Source: Aquimarina sp. AU58 (GTDB lineage: Bacteria; Bacteroidota; Bacteroidia; Flavobacteriales; Flavobacteriaceae). From it: DNA of 64,000 nt. The notes under the pieces are model-generated. The model had not been told where the DNA came from and made no database searches. It saw nothing but the letters and a program-made list of their open reading frames with translations. The stretch lies in the NCBI RefSeq assembly GCF_900312745.1, contig NZ_OMPD01000014.1, positions 1,426,001-1,490,000 on the forward strand. Reading direction: 5' to 3'. Of the stretch, positions 9,030 through 18,462 are shown piece by piece. The translations under genes and the position numbers were made by a program. Every line of letters starts with the position of its first letter. Within the stretch, counting starts at the first letter, position 1.

Positions 9030-10097
9030 ATGAAGATCCTTATCGATATTGGGCATCCAGGTCATGTTCATTTGTTTAAAAATTTTGCATTAGAGATGCA
9101 AAAAAAAGGACATGAATTTCTTTTTACATGCCGTGAAAAAGAATTTGAGATCGAGCTATTAAAAGCTGCTGGGCTTCGCTTTATTTCATTCGGCAAAAAA
9201 TATAATACCACTATTGGAAAAATATTTGGCTTAGTAAAGTTCGATATTATGGAAATTCTTCATGGGTTGAGGTTTCGTCCTGATATTTTGATGAGTCATG
9301 GCTCTCCTTATGCGGCTCATGCATCGGCTATATTAGGAAAACCACATATATCGATGGAGGATACAGGAAATATGGAACAAGTACGTTTATATTTACCTTT
9401 TACAAATAGTGTTTTAACATCTAATGCATTTCATAAAGATTTGGGAGATAGACAAATATGGTATAATGGATACCATGAATTAGCCTACCTGCATCCTAAT
9501 AGATTTGTTGCAGACCCAGGTATTTATGATATTCTAAAAATTAACCCTGATACTAAATATATAATACTCAGATTTGTATCCTGGAATGCAAGTCATGACG
9601 TAAATCAATCTGGATTATCTATACAAGAAAAACGAGAACTAATAGATTACTTAGAAAAGAAATATACCGTTTTTATCTCTTCTGAAGGAAAATTACCAGA
9701 TGAGTTCAAAAAATATCAAATAAGGATACCACCAGAAGAAATGCATAATGTTTTGGCATATGCTTGTATGTTTATTGGAGAAGGAGCAACAATGGCCTCA
9801 GAATCTGCCGTACTTGGTACACCAGCATTATATATAAATAGCATCATGGCGGGAACCATTAAGGAACAAGAAAAATATGGATTACTGTTTAGTTTTAAAA
9901 ATGGAGAAGGTGTACTGTCTAAAATTAAAGAACTTGATGAAATCCCTGATTTGAAAGAAGTTTTTAAAAAAAGACTAGAGAAATTATTAAAAGATAAAAT
10001 TGATGTTACCTCCTTTATGGTATGGTTTGTAGAAAATTATCCTCAAAGCAAAAAAGCTATAATAGACAATCCAAAAATACAACTTGAGTATAAATGA
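9030..10097 (+). CDS. DUF354 family protein (GT-B-like)
   Basis: 355 residues. The N-terminus MKILIDIGHPGHVHLFKNFA is diagnostic of DUF354, a family with a GT-B-like fold found in archaeal and bacterial polysaccharide clusters. Further support comes from LMSHGSPYAAHASAILGKPH and the C-terminal GEGATMASESAVLGTPALYI, which resembles the donor-binding region of UDP-GlcNAc epimerase/transferase-type proteins. It could be a nucleotide-sugar epimerase or a glycosyltransferase; family function is not firmly established. Its 3' end overlaps the deacetylase gene by four bases. Confidence 0.8.
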   Translation: MKILIDIGHPGHVHLFKNFALEMQKKGHEFLFTCREKEFEIELLKAAGLRFISFGKKYNTTIGKIFGLVKFDIMEILHGLRFRPDILMSHGSPYAAHASAILGKPHISMEDTGNMEQVRLYLPFTNSVLTSNAFHKDLGDRQIWYNGYHELAYLHPNRFVADPGIYDILKINPDTKYIILRFVSWNASHDVNQSGLSIQEKRELIDYLEKKYTVFISSEGKLPDEFKKYQIRIPPEEMHNVLAYACMFIGEGATMASESAVLGTPALYINSIMAGTIKEQEKYGLLFSFKNGEGVLSKIKELDEIPDLKEVFKKRLEKLLKDKIDVTSFMVWFVENYPQSKKAIIDNPKIQLEYK

Positions 10098-10858
10098 TAG
10101 ATTTTACCGTACAGCGATATAGAGAATTGTTACGAGCATTAATGAACAACGGCTATCAATTTCAAACTTTTGCAGAATTCATAGCAAAACCAGGAAAAAA
10201 AAGCATTGTTCTAAGGCATGATGTAGATTTATTACCAAAGAATTCATTAGCTTTTGCAAAGCTTCAGGCTTCAAAAGGAATTAGGGGAACTTATTATTTT
10301 AGAGCCGTTCCAGAAAGCTGGAATGAAAAAATAATCCTTAAAATTGCAGAACTCGGTCATGAAATAGGATATCACTATGAATGCTTAACAACTACAAAAG
10401 GTGATTTAGAGGCAGGAATTCAGGATTTTAGAAATAATCTTTTTGCACTAAGAGAACTTGCGCTCGTATCTACTATTTGTATGCATGGTTCACCATTGTC
10501 TAAATATGATTCTAAAGACCTGTGGAAAACATACCGGTATCAGGATTTTGATATTGTTGGAGAACCTTATTTTGATATAGATTATGATAAAGTATATTAT
10601 TTAACAGATACCGGAAGAAAATGGGATGGACATAAAACCAGTGTAAGAGATAGAGTAAATACTAGATTTACTAAGACTTTTCATAGCACTCCCGAAATTA
10701 TTGAAGCACTAAAAAATGCAGCATTTCCTAACCAGGTTATGTTTACATTTCACCCTCAACGATGGAATGATAATATCATAAAATGGAGTAAGGAATTAGT
10801 GTTACAAAATGTAAAAAACGTAGTTAAGAAGCATTTTTATGTAAAAAATAACCTATGA
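10094..10858 (+). CDS. Polysaccharide deacetylase-like (NodB-type) protein
   Basis: 254 residues. SIVLRHDVDLLPKNSLAFAK has the His-Asp-x-Asp metal-binding motif at the start of the NodB fold, GTYYFRA follows, and GHEIGYHYECL supplies the second histidine motif in the variant form common in cytoplasmic WbmS-like deacetylases. No signal peptide is visible, so it should act on a cytoplasmic intermediate such as an N-acetyl sugar in the lipid-linked repeat unit. Four-base overlaps with the genes on both sides point to translational coupling. Confidence 0.75.
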   Translation: MIDFTVQRYRELLRALMNNGYQFQTFAEFIAKPGKKSIVLRHDVDLLPKNSLAFAKLQASKGIRGTYYFRAVPESWNEKIILKIAELGHEIGYHYECLTTTKGDLEAGIQDFRNNLFALRELALVSTICMHGSPLSKYDSKDLWKTYRYQDFDIVGEPYFDIDYDKVYYLTDTGRKWDGHKTSVRDRVNTRFTKTFHSTPEIIEALKNAAFPNQVMFTFHPQRWNDNIIKWSKELVLQNVKNVVKKHFYVKNNL

Positions 10859-12291
10859 TTTTTAATTCGATCGATTTTGCATTGTTTATACCTATCGTAT
10901 TTGTCTTGTACTGGTTTGTATTCAATAAAAATTTAAGAATACAGAACTTTCTTATTGTTATCGCAAGTTATGTCTTTTATGGCTGGTGGGACTGGAGGTT
11001 TTTATCTTTAATTTTTTTTAGTAGCATTGTTGATTATTCTGTTGGATTGGGTTTAAAAAAATACAAAGAAACGTCTAAACGAAAACTGTTATTATGGACA
11101 AGTATTTTAGTCAATCTTGGGTTTTTAGGTTTTTTTAAATATTATAATTTTTTCCTGGATAACTTTGTCACAGCCTTTACTTTTTTGGGAGTCGAAATTA
11201 AAGGCAATTCACTTCACATTATTCTTCCAGTCGGAATTAGTTTTTATACTTTTCAAACTCTAAGCTATACCATCGATGTGTATAAATACAAATTAGAGCC
11301 TACAAAATCTTTTATTGCATTTTCTGCTTTTGTTGCTTTTTTTCCTCAGCTGGTTGCAGGGCCAATAGAAAGAGCTACTAATCTCTTACCACAATTTTAT
11401 AAAAAGAGAAGTTTTAACTACGATAAAGCTACCGATGGTTTACGACAGATTTTATGGGGGCTATTTAAAAAGGTTGTTATTGCCGATACTTGCGCGGGAT
11501 ATGCAAATACAATATTTAACGATTCAGAAATGTTTTCGGGTAGTACCTTAGTCATGGGAGCTTTATTTTTTACATTTCAGATTTATGGAGATTTTTCTGG
11601 ATACTCAGATATTGCTATTGGTACTTCTCGGTTATTTGGGTTTAATCTTAACCGTAATTTTGCGTATCCTTATTTTTCTAGAGATATTGCCGAGTTTTGG
11701 AGACGGTGGCATATTTCGTTATCTACTTGGTTTAGAGATTATCTGTACATCCCGTTAGGAGGAAGTAGAGGAGGAAGTTGGGTGAAAATAAGAAACACAT
11801 TTATTATTTTTCTTGTTAGCGGATTTTGGCATGGTGCCAATTGGACATTCATTATTTGGGGAGGATTAAATGCTATATATTTTCTTCCACTTCTTTTATT
11901 GAACAAGAACCGTTCAAATCTTAATGTTGTAGCTTCAAATAGTGTTCTCCCTTCGTTTCGTGAATTAATAAACATCCTTATCACTTTTGGACTTACTGTT
12001 TTCGCCTGGATTTTTTTTAGAGCAGAAAGCGTAACGCATGCCTTTAGTTATATAAATGAAATTTTTTCTTCGTCATTGTTTAAATACCCAGAAATATTCC
12101 CTAAAAAAGTAGTGTTGCTTATTGTCATGTTTATGGGGCTGGAGTGGTTAGGTCGTAAAAACGAATTTGCAATAGAAAATATTGATTATAGGTTCCCTGT
12201 TCCTGTTAGGTGGGCAAGTTATCTTATGCTAATCGGAATGATATTTTATTACTCAGGAAAAGTACAACAATTCATTTATTTTCAATTTTAA
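10855..12291 (+). CDS. MBOAT family O-acyltransferase (AlgI/DltB-like)
   Basis: 478 residues, polytopic, with the MBOAT landmarks: FYGWWDWRFLSLIF near the N-terminus, LVAGPIERATNLLPQ, AEFWRRWHISLSTWFRDYLY, and GFWHGANWTFIIWG with the conserved membrane histidine at residue 326. MBOAT proteins such as AlgI move acetyl groups across or within the inner membrane for O-acetylation of exported polysaccharide. The SGNH-like gene that follows after one base is the usual partner, so O-acetylation of the polymer made by this operon is the likely role. Confidence 0.92.
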   Translation: MIFNSIDFALFIPIVFVLYWFVFNKNLRIQNFLIVIASYVFYGWWDWRFLSLIFFSSIVDYSVGLGLKKYKETSKRKLLLWTSILVNLGFLGFFKYYNFFLDNFVTAFTFLGVEIKGNSLHIILPVGISFYTFQTLSYTIDVYKYKLEPTKSFIAFSAFVAFFPQLVAGPIERATNLLPQFYKKRSFNYDKATDGLRQILWGLFKKVVIADTCAGYANTIFNDSEMFSGSTLVMGALFFTFQIYGDFSGYSDIAIGTSRLFGFNLNRNFAYPYFSRDIAEFWRRWHISLSTWFRDYLYIPLGGSRGGSWVKIRNTFIIFLVSGFWHGANWTFIIWGGLNAIYFLPLLLLNKNRSNLNVVASNSVLPSFRELINILITFGLTVFAWIFFRAESVTHAFSYINEIFSSSLFKYPEIFPKKVVLLIVMFMGLEWLGRKNEFAIENIDYRFPVPVRWASYLMLIGMIFYYSGKVQQFIYFQF

Positions 12292-12292
12292 C

Positions 12293-13228
12293 ATGAAAAA
12301 GTTTATCATAAAAAGTTATCTGTTTTTTGGTTTAATTGTACTATTAGCTTGCACTTTATTTTTGTTTGAAGAAAGCCATGAGAGTACAACAGAATACCTA
12401 GCTTCGATGACAGATAAACATCAAAGAATAAAAGATATAAAGAGACAAAAAATGATACTTGCTGGAGGCTCTAATCTAGTATTCGGAATAGATAGTCAAC
12501 AAATAGAAAACGAATTTAATATTCCTGTAATTAATTTAGGGTTGCATGCTAAATTAGGATTGGCGTTTATTTTAAATGAATTAAAAGATGTTGCAAAGCC
12601 TAAAGATATCATCGTTTTATCTATAGAACATTTAATGACTGTAGAGGGAGATCGAGAATTACAAACGATGACTTCGTACTATAATCCATTTGCATACAAA
12701 TATTACCATCAAAAGGAAAACAACTGGAGTACTCAAGTTAAAATGAAACTTGATAATCACCATATGCTGTTTAAAAAAATAATTTCGAATACCATCGAAA
12801 AAGCTAAAAATGATCCTGTTTATACTAGAAATGGCCTAAATAAATATGGAGATGGGGTAAATCATTTGGGATTAATACAAAAAGATAAACTAGGGAGTAA
12901 GTCGATTATAAAAGATAATAAAGATGAAGAAATTAGAGTACTAAATGACTTTTATTCTTTCGCTAAAGAAAAAGGAATAGAAGTTGTTTTTTCTTATGGA
13001 GCATATGAAATATCTGAGTATGAAAAAAACATGAATGCACTTAAAAAGGTGCACGAAAAAATGAAACAAAATTTAAATATAGAAATGATAATGAATATAG
13101 ACGATTTTGTATATCCGACCTCATATTTTTACGATAGCGTTTATCATCTAAACCAAAAAGGTCGATCGATTCATACAAAAAAAATGATTCAAAAATTAAA
13201 ATCCAGTAGAGTACTAAAAAACATCTGA
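12293..13228 (+). CDS. Membrane-anchored SGNH/DltD-like protein, partner of MBOAT
   Basis: 311 residues. An N-terminal hydrophobic anchor (about residues 7-24) is followed by a periplasmic domain. MILAGGSNLVFGIDS contains the candidate nucleophile Ser60 in a GGSN block like that of DltD/AlgX-type SGNH proteins, and the C-terminal YDSVYHLNQKGR supplies the Asp281/His285 pair. Such proteins accept the acyl group from the MBOAT protein and place it on the polysaccharide. It starts one base after the MBOAT stop. The family call rests on these motifs and position; overall similarity to DltD is low. Confidence 0.72.
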   Translation: MKKFIIKSYLFFGLIVLLACTLFLFEESHESTTEYLASMTDKHQRIKDIKRQKMILAGGSNLVFGIDSQQIENEFNIPVINLGLHAKLGLAFILNELKDVAKPKDIIVLSIEHLMTVEGDRELQTMTSYYNPFAYKYYHQKENNWSTQVKMKLDNHHMLFKKIISNTIEKAKNDPVYTRNGLNKYGDGVNHLGLIQKDKLGSKSIIKDNKDEEIRVLNDFYSFAKEKGIEVVFSYGAYEISEYEKNMNALKKVHEKMKQNLNIEMIMNIDDFVYPTSYFYDSVYHLNQKGRSIHTKKMIQKLKSSRVLKNI

Positions 13229-13672
13229 TTTTATATCATTTTCTTTTAAAAATACTGTGCTATAATAGATTTTTAAACGATGTAGAATTGTTATGTTTTA
13301 GCTCAAAAACAAGTAACAAGAATACTTCTTTAAATTCTTTTGCCTCTTATTTTTGTTGTTTTGTCGATATTTAATTGGTTTTTAACAAAAAGTGTAAGTT
13401 TTTTTGTTAAGATTAACTTTTTTTCCTGTTAAAATTTCTTTTTTTTCTCGGTTTTTACAGGTAAAAATCTATGAAACAGGAGTTTAGCATAACTATTTTG
13501 CGGTAAACCCGTTACTGATTTTACTCTTCTTGTAGTATCTTTAAACTGTTAACCAAATCTAAATATCTATGCTACTAAAACATAGTTTTCTGAAAACAAA
13601 ATCACTTGTTTTCAGTTCATCCGGTTGTTTGTTTTTTGCTTCATCTTCATTCTCTAAATTTAGTGTTGAAGT
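13229..13672. other. Gene-free stretch between the polysaccharide operon and the sugar transferase
   Basis: AT-rich with long T runs and no credible ORF. No clear hairpin terminator follows the operon. The only promoter-like signal I see is TATCTTTA at 13536-13543, close to the flavobacterial -7 consensus TAnnTTTG, about 130 bp before the next start, but without a convincing -33 TTG. The length suggests that the sugar transferase gene has its own promoter. Confidence 0.5.
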
Positions 13673-14833
13673 ATGATGATCAGAACTATTAGTGCTGAAG
13701 CTTATACTATTTTAGATAAGAAGAATAAAGACCTTACTGATTCTATTTCTTCTGGCACTAAACCTTATGCGTTAAGGGGTAAAAGTAAGGTTGCAATCGA
13801 AAAAATGATTACCAGGAAATTGGGTAATGATGCTTGTGATTTTATAAGTAGTCATCTGCAGGAATTTAGGTTGTTTGATGTGTTGCTTTGTGATACCAGG
13901 GATAAAAATAATATTGAGACGTATCAAAAAGAATCATTTCAGGCGATTGTAAATCTACAAGAAGTTAACCATTACAGGCGAATTAATAAATTTCTTGAAA
14001 TGGTAAATTATAAATTACCAGAAGGAGGGTTATTTATTAATACGATAGAAACTTATGAAACCCGTAAAGAAAAAATACTTAAAAAATTTCCTAAACCTTT
14101 AAATTACCTATATTATTTAGGAGATTTTATCTTTCATAGAGTTAGTCCTAAGCTAAAGTGGTCCAAAAAAATATATTTTAATATTACAAAGGGTTATGGT
14201 AGAGTATTAACAAAGGCCGAAGTGTTAGGAAGATTATATAGTTGTGGTTTTGATGTAATAGAGGAAAAAGTAATTGATAATAAATTATATTTTGTAGCAA
14301 AAAAAACAAAACTTCCTCTGTATGATATGAACCCTACATATGGGCCTTTAATTAGCTTGAAACGTGTAGGCAAAAATGGAAAACTAATTAATGTATATAA
14401 GTTGCGCACTATGCATCCGTACTCTGAGTATCTGCAACATTATGTTTTTCAAAAGAACAACCTGAAAAAAGGAGGGAAATTAAAAAACGATTTTCGAATA
14501 TCCAATGCAGGTAAATTACTTAGAAAATATTGGATAGACGAACTGCCTATGGTTCTTAATTTTTTAAAGGGGGATATGAAACTTATAGGAGGGCGGCCTC
14601 TTAGCAGTCATTACTTTAGTTTATATACCAGAGAACTACAGGAGAAAAGAATTAAATTTAAACCAGGACTCATCCCTCCATTTTATGCAGATATGCCCGA
14701 GACACTTGAAGAAATTATAGCGTCTGAAATGAAATATTTAACAGCATATGAGAGAAACCCAATTTTAACCGATATTAATTATTTATTTAAAATCATTAAA
14801 AACATCGTGGTAAAAGGAAAAAGAAGTTTTTAA
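13673..14833 (+). CDS. Initiating sugar transferase with methyltransferase-like N-terminal region
   Basis: 386 residues. The C-terminal half is a bacterial sugar transferase (WcaJ/WbaP type): ISLKRVGKNGKLINVYKLRT, GKLLRKYWIDELPMVLNFLK, GDMKLIGGRPLS and KFKPGLIPPFYADMPE. These enzymes move a phospho-sugar onto undecaprenyl phosphate and start repeat-unit synthesis. The N-terminal ~200 residues look like the second half of a class I methyltransferase (EGGLFINTIETYETRKE, then FDVIEEKVIDNKLYFVAKK) without a SAM-binding glycine motif, where WcaJ-type proteins normally have membrane helices. The usual transmembrane hairpin before the catalytic domain is not obvious. Confidence 0.82.
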   Translation: MMIRTISAEAYTILDKKNKDLTDSISSGTKPYALRGKSKVAIEKMITRKLGNDACDFISSHLQEFRLFDVLLCDTRDKNNIETYQKESFQAIVNLQEVNHYRRINKFLEMVNYKLPEGGLFINTIETYETRKEKILKKFPKPLNYLYYLGDFIFHRVSPKLKWSKKIYFNITKGYGRVLTKAEVLGRLYSCGFDVIEEKVIDNKLYFVAKKTKLPLYDMNPTYGPLISLKRVGKNGKLINVYKLRTMHPYSEYLQHYVFQKNNLKKGGKLKNDFRISNAGKLLRKYWIDELPMVLNFLKGDMKLIGGRPLSSHYFSLYTRELQEKRIKFKPGLIPPFYADMPETLEEIIASEMKYLTAYERNPILTDINYLFKIIKNIVVKGKRSF

Positions 14834-14974
14834 AATTATTGGTTTTAGTTTTTTGGCCTTATAGAATATTCAGCTTCAAGTACCTCATAGAATTTGAAAT
14901 TCTTTCGTGATAGTTCATATATAATAGTTAAATTTACAATAGTTAATTCTCTTTAAACCGAAAGAATTCATAAA

Positions 14975-17329
14975 ATGAATTATGAAATCGATGATGATTC
15001 TGAAAATCTATTCATCAAAGAATTACTAGAAAGGTATATAGCCCATTGGAGGTTGTTTATTGTTTCTCTTGTAATTTGTTTTGTGATAGGTTTTTTCTAT
15101 TTAAGATATACTCCTAAGATGTATCGAGCTACATCTACTATATTAATTAAATCAGAGAATAATGGAGCAATGTCCGAACTTTCTGCTTTTGAAGACCTCT
15201 CTATTTTTAAAAACGCTAAACGAGAAGTAGAAAATGAGATAGAAATACTTAAATCACGGCCTTTACTCGAAAATGTTGTTAGAAAACTACACTTAAATGT
15301 TCAGTATTTTAGCAAAACCAAATACTCTAAACGATTTGTAGAACTTACTAAAAACTCACCTGTTAAAGTTAAGTTCCTGGAAGATTCTTATTATGATCAG
15401 GGATTAAATTTTATCATCACAATCCTACCTAATGCGCAGTTTGCTATAAAAGATACCAACGAAAATTTCATTCTAAAAGGAGAATACGGGAAATGTATAG
15501 GTTCTCCCTTTGGAGATATTTTGGTTGAACCAGATTTTAAAATTCTTCATGAGTATATAGGTACTAATATTTATGTAAATAGTACTCCGCTTCTGGATAT
15601 GGTAGAAAGATATAAGTCGACGATAAAAATAGGTCTTACAGACCAAAATACAAGTGTAGTTACATTAACACTAACTACAATAGCTCAAGATAGAGCTAAA
15701 GAAATTTTAAATAGTCTTATTGAAGAATATAACAAAGATGTTATAAAAGATAAAAATCAAATCTCTGCTAATACTGCCGATTTTATAAAAGAGAGAATTC
15801 ATATTATTAATCAGGAATTAGGTGACTTAGAAAAAAACGTCGAATTCTTTAAAACCAAAAATAATTTAACAAATTTATCTTCAGAAGCTTCTATAATGCT
15901 AGAAAAGTCTTTTGTTAATGAAAAAGAACAGTTAACTGCAACAATACAAATTGGATTAACAGATTATTTAATGGATTATTTAGAAAATTCTAAAAATGAT
16001 CTTCTTCCTGTAAATCTTGGGTTTGAAGACCGTAAGGCAGTTACCTTGATTTCTCGATACAATGATATAGCATTGCAACGAAATAGAATACTTAAGAGTT
16101 CTGGAGTAGAAAACCCACTATTAATAAGCTTAAATGATAAGCTTTTTGATTTAAGAAAAAGCATACAACAAAGTCTCATCAATCTAAAAAAGACGCTTCA
16201 ACTTAAAATAGATAACCTTAAAAGCAGTGATGCTATAGTAAATGCTCAAATTTCATCATTACCAGAAAAAGAACGAAAACTTAGAGATATACAGCGACAA
16301 CAACAAATCAAAGAAACTTTGTTCTTGTATTTATTAGAAAAAAGAGAAGAAACAGCAATCTCTCTTGCTGCAACCGTTTCAAATGTAAAAGTTATCGAAA
16401 AAGCATATATTTCTCGTAGTCCCATAAGACCAAAAAAGAATATTGTATTTCTAACAGGCTTTCTTGCGGCACTAATTGTACCTATCGTTATTGTTTTCTT
16501 TAAAGATTTAATGAATACTAAGGTCAATGATATTAAAGAACTAAAAAAGAAATTAAAATTGCCGCTACTAGGTAGTATTCCTTCATCTCCAGAAGATAAA
16601 AAGCTGGTAACACATAAAGCAGATCGATCAATATTGGCAGAAGCATTTAGACTATTAGAAACCAATCTAGACTTTCTCTTGGCGCATTCTAAAGAAAAAG
16701 GAAAAACCATTTTAATTACTTCTAGTATTAAAGGAGAAGGAAAGTCGTTTGCCGCTAGTAATCTAGGGATAACTCTTGGTCGTTCTGGAAATAAGGTTGC
16801 TTTGTTAGAAATGGATTTAAGATCTGCAGAGTTAAAAGAGCGAATGGATGTTGATGGTAAAAAAGGAATTACCAACTTTATTAGAGACGAATCTATACAG
16901 ATTGAGGATATAATGTCTAATATGAAAGGCTTTAAGAACTTAGACGTTTTTACCTCTGGGCCTAAACCTCCAAACCCTGCAGAATTATTAAAACATGAAC
17001 GAATTGAAGAATTATTTGGGTATTTAAAAAAAGAATACGATTATATTCTTATAGATACACCTCCTATTACTGTTGTAGCAGATACTTTATTATTAAGTTC
17101 TTATGCCGATTTGTGTGTCTATGTAGTAAGACAAAAGTTTTCAGATAAAAGACTTTTGGATATTCCTAAAACACTAAATCAAGAAAAACGATTTGCTTCT
17201 ATAGCAGTTTTGTTTAATGATGTAGACTTTAGAAAAATTGGATATGGATATGGTTATGGATATGGCTATGGAGAAAGACGAAAAGCAGGGTTCTTTAAAA
17301 GAATACTAAACCTTATGGTTAGTAGATAA
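14975..17329 (+). CDS. Wzc-type polysaccharide co-polymerase / tyrosine autokinase
   Basis: 784 residues. The N-terminal Wzz domain has a first membrane segment at about 32-50 and MYRATSTILIKSE. A long helical coiled-coil region follows, then a GNVR-like segment before the second membrane segment (NIVFLTGFLAALIVPIVIVF). The C-terminal BY-kinase has Walker A GEGKS at residues 587-591, an atypical Walker A' (VALLEMDLRSAE, usually ...D.D.R) and Walker B YILIDTPP. The protein ends in alternating Gly-Tyr repeats (YGYGYGYGYGYGE), a tyrosine-rich tail for autophosphorylation. It controls chain length and export of the polysaccharide made by the upstream operon. Confidence 0.92.
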   Translation: MNYEIDDDSENLFIKELLERYIAHWRLFIVSLVICFVIGFFYLRYTPKMYRATSTILIKSENNGAMSELSAFEDLSIFKNAKREVENEIEILKSRPLLENVVRKLHLNVQYFSKTKYSKRFVELTKNSPVKVKFLEDSYYDQGLNFIITILPNAQFAIKDTNENFILKGEYGKCIGSPFGDILVEPDFKILHEYIGTNIYVNSTPLLDMVERYKSTIKIGLTDQNTSVVTLTLTTIAQDRAKEILNSLIEEYNKDVIKDKNQISANTADFIKERIHIINQELGDLEKNVEFFKTKNNLTNLSSEASIMLEKSFVNEKEQLTATIQIGLTDYLMDYLENSKNDLLPVNLGFEDRKAVTLISRYNDIALQRNRILKSSGVENPLLISLNDKLFDLRKSIQQSLINLKKTLQLKIDNLKSSDAIVNAQISSLPEKERKLRDIQRQQQIKETLFLYLLEKREETAISLAATVSNVKVIEKAYISRSPIRPKKNIVFLTGFLAALIVPIVIVFFKDLMNTKVNDIKELKKKLKLPLLGSIPSSPEDKKLVTHKADRSILAEAFRLLETNLDFLLAHSKEKGKTILITSSIKGEGKSFAASNLGITLGRSGNKVALLEMDLRSAELKERMDVDGKKGITNFIRDESIQIEDIMSNMKGFKNLDVFTSGPKPPNPAELLKHERIEELFGYLKKEYDYILIDTPPITVVADTLLLSSYADLCVYVVRQKFSDKRLLDIPKTLNQEKRFASIAVLFNDVDFRKIGYGYGYGYGYGERRKAGFFKRILNLMVSR

Positions 17330-17684
17330 CCTAAACTCTATAGGTATTAGAAGAACTATAGTTTTAATCGATCAAATTGTCGTATTCGAGGCTACTTTAT
17401 ATATGTTTAAATTAGTAAGTATATCGATAAGGATCTTAGTATAAAACAAGTTTCTTTATTGGATAAGAATTGAGTTTTTGCTATATTCATATTGTAAATA
17501 CATCATGTCATACAATCTTAATTAATCAAAATTTCCCCTAAAAAGAAGCTCGTGTCTTCTCGAGAAAATAAGTTGAGTAAATAATAAAATTTTGTAATCA
17601 TTATTTTGAATTACAAAACAAAAAACAACTTAATGCATTTAGAATAGAATACTTGTTCTTTTATGTGAAAAACTGAAAAATACA
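17330..17684. other. Gene-free stretch after the autokinase gene
   Basis: 355 bp, strongly AT-rich, without a credible ORF. I see no clear terminator hairpin or exact TAnnTTTG box. It probably holds the promoter of the methyltransferase gene that follows. Confidence 0.4.
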
Positions 17685-18383
17685 ATGGCTGAAAAAATTT
17701 ACACCGAAGAAAATAGTGAGTATTTAAAAAAAAATCCTACCTGGCACGCCGAAGACTCGCCTTGGAAAGCTAAACAGATCATTAAAATGTTAGATCGTAA
17801 TCCAATACATCCAAAATCTATTGTAGAAGTTGGTTGTGGTGCAGGTGAGATATTAAATCAATTGCATAAGACGATGCCCGATGATGTGTATTTTACAGGA
17901 TATGATATTTCGAATGATGCTATTAATATTGCCCGGCAAAGAGAAAAATCTAGATTAGAATTTAAATCTGAAGATTTTCTAAAGATAGATTCAAAATTCG
18001 ATTTATTACTAATGATAGATGTTTTTGAACATGTTGATGATTACCTTGGGTTCTTAAAACTATGTAAGCATAAAGCAAAAAATACGATATTTCATATCCC
18101 ATTAGATATATCAGTTAACCGACTATTGAAAAATGATCTTATGTCTTTACGAAAATCTGTGGGACATCTACATCATTTCACAAAAGAAACAGCAATAGCT
18201 ACATTGAAAGATTGTGGATATGAGATTGTTGATTTCTTTTACACGACAAGTTTTTTGGATTTCCCTAGAAAAACAATAAGTTCAAAAATTACGTATTTAC
18301 CCAAAAAAATAATGTATAAAGCCAATAAAGACATAACTGTAAAGCTATTAGGTGGATGCTCATTATTGGTCATGACAAAATAG
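17685..18383 (+). CDS. Class I SAM-dependent methyltransferase
   Basis: 232 residues. SIVEVGCGAGEILNQL at about 45-60 is motif I, YDISNDAINIARQR motif II, and FDLLLMIDVFEHVDDYLGFL the motif that usually precedes the substrate region in Methyltransf_11/23 proteins. The start EENSEYLKKNPTWHAEDSPW is typical of methyltransferases in polysaccharide loci. The target is probably a sugar or lipid-linked intermediate. It is separated from the autokinase by 355 bp and convergent with prfC, so it marks the end of the polysaccharide region. Confidence 0.82.
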   Translation: MAEKIYTEENSEYLKKNPTWHAEDSPWKAKQIIKMLDRNPIHPKSIVEVGCGAGEILNQLHKTMPDDVYFTGYDISNDAINIARQREKSRLEFKSEDFLKIDSKFDLLLMIDVFEHVDDYLGFLKLCKHKAKNTIFHIPLDISVNRLLKNDLMSLRKSVGHLHHFTKETAIATLKDCGYEIVDFFYTTSFLDFPRKTISSKITYLPKKIMYKANKDITVKLLGGCSLLVMTK

Positions 18384-18462
18384 TGTAAATTACAATCACA
18401 CTAATTTATATTTAGATACACTTAATTTTTAATAAAATTTCAGATATAGTTTATAGAGATAA

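Noticed and set aside
16246..16875. 209-residue - strand ORF inside the autokinase gene
   Set aside because: Serine/phenylalanine-rich shadow of the well-supported + strand coding sequence.
17236..17277. Short tandem repeat in DNA at the end of the autokinase gene
   Set aside because: It encodes the in-frame Gly-Tyr tail, a known feature of tyrosine autokinases, so it is described with the gene rather than as a separate repeat.
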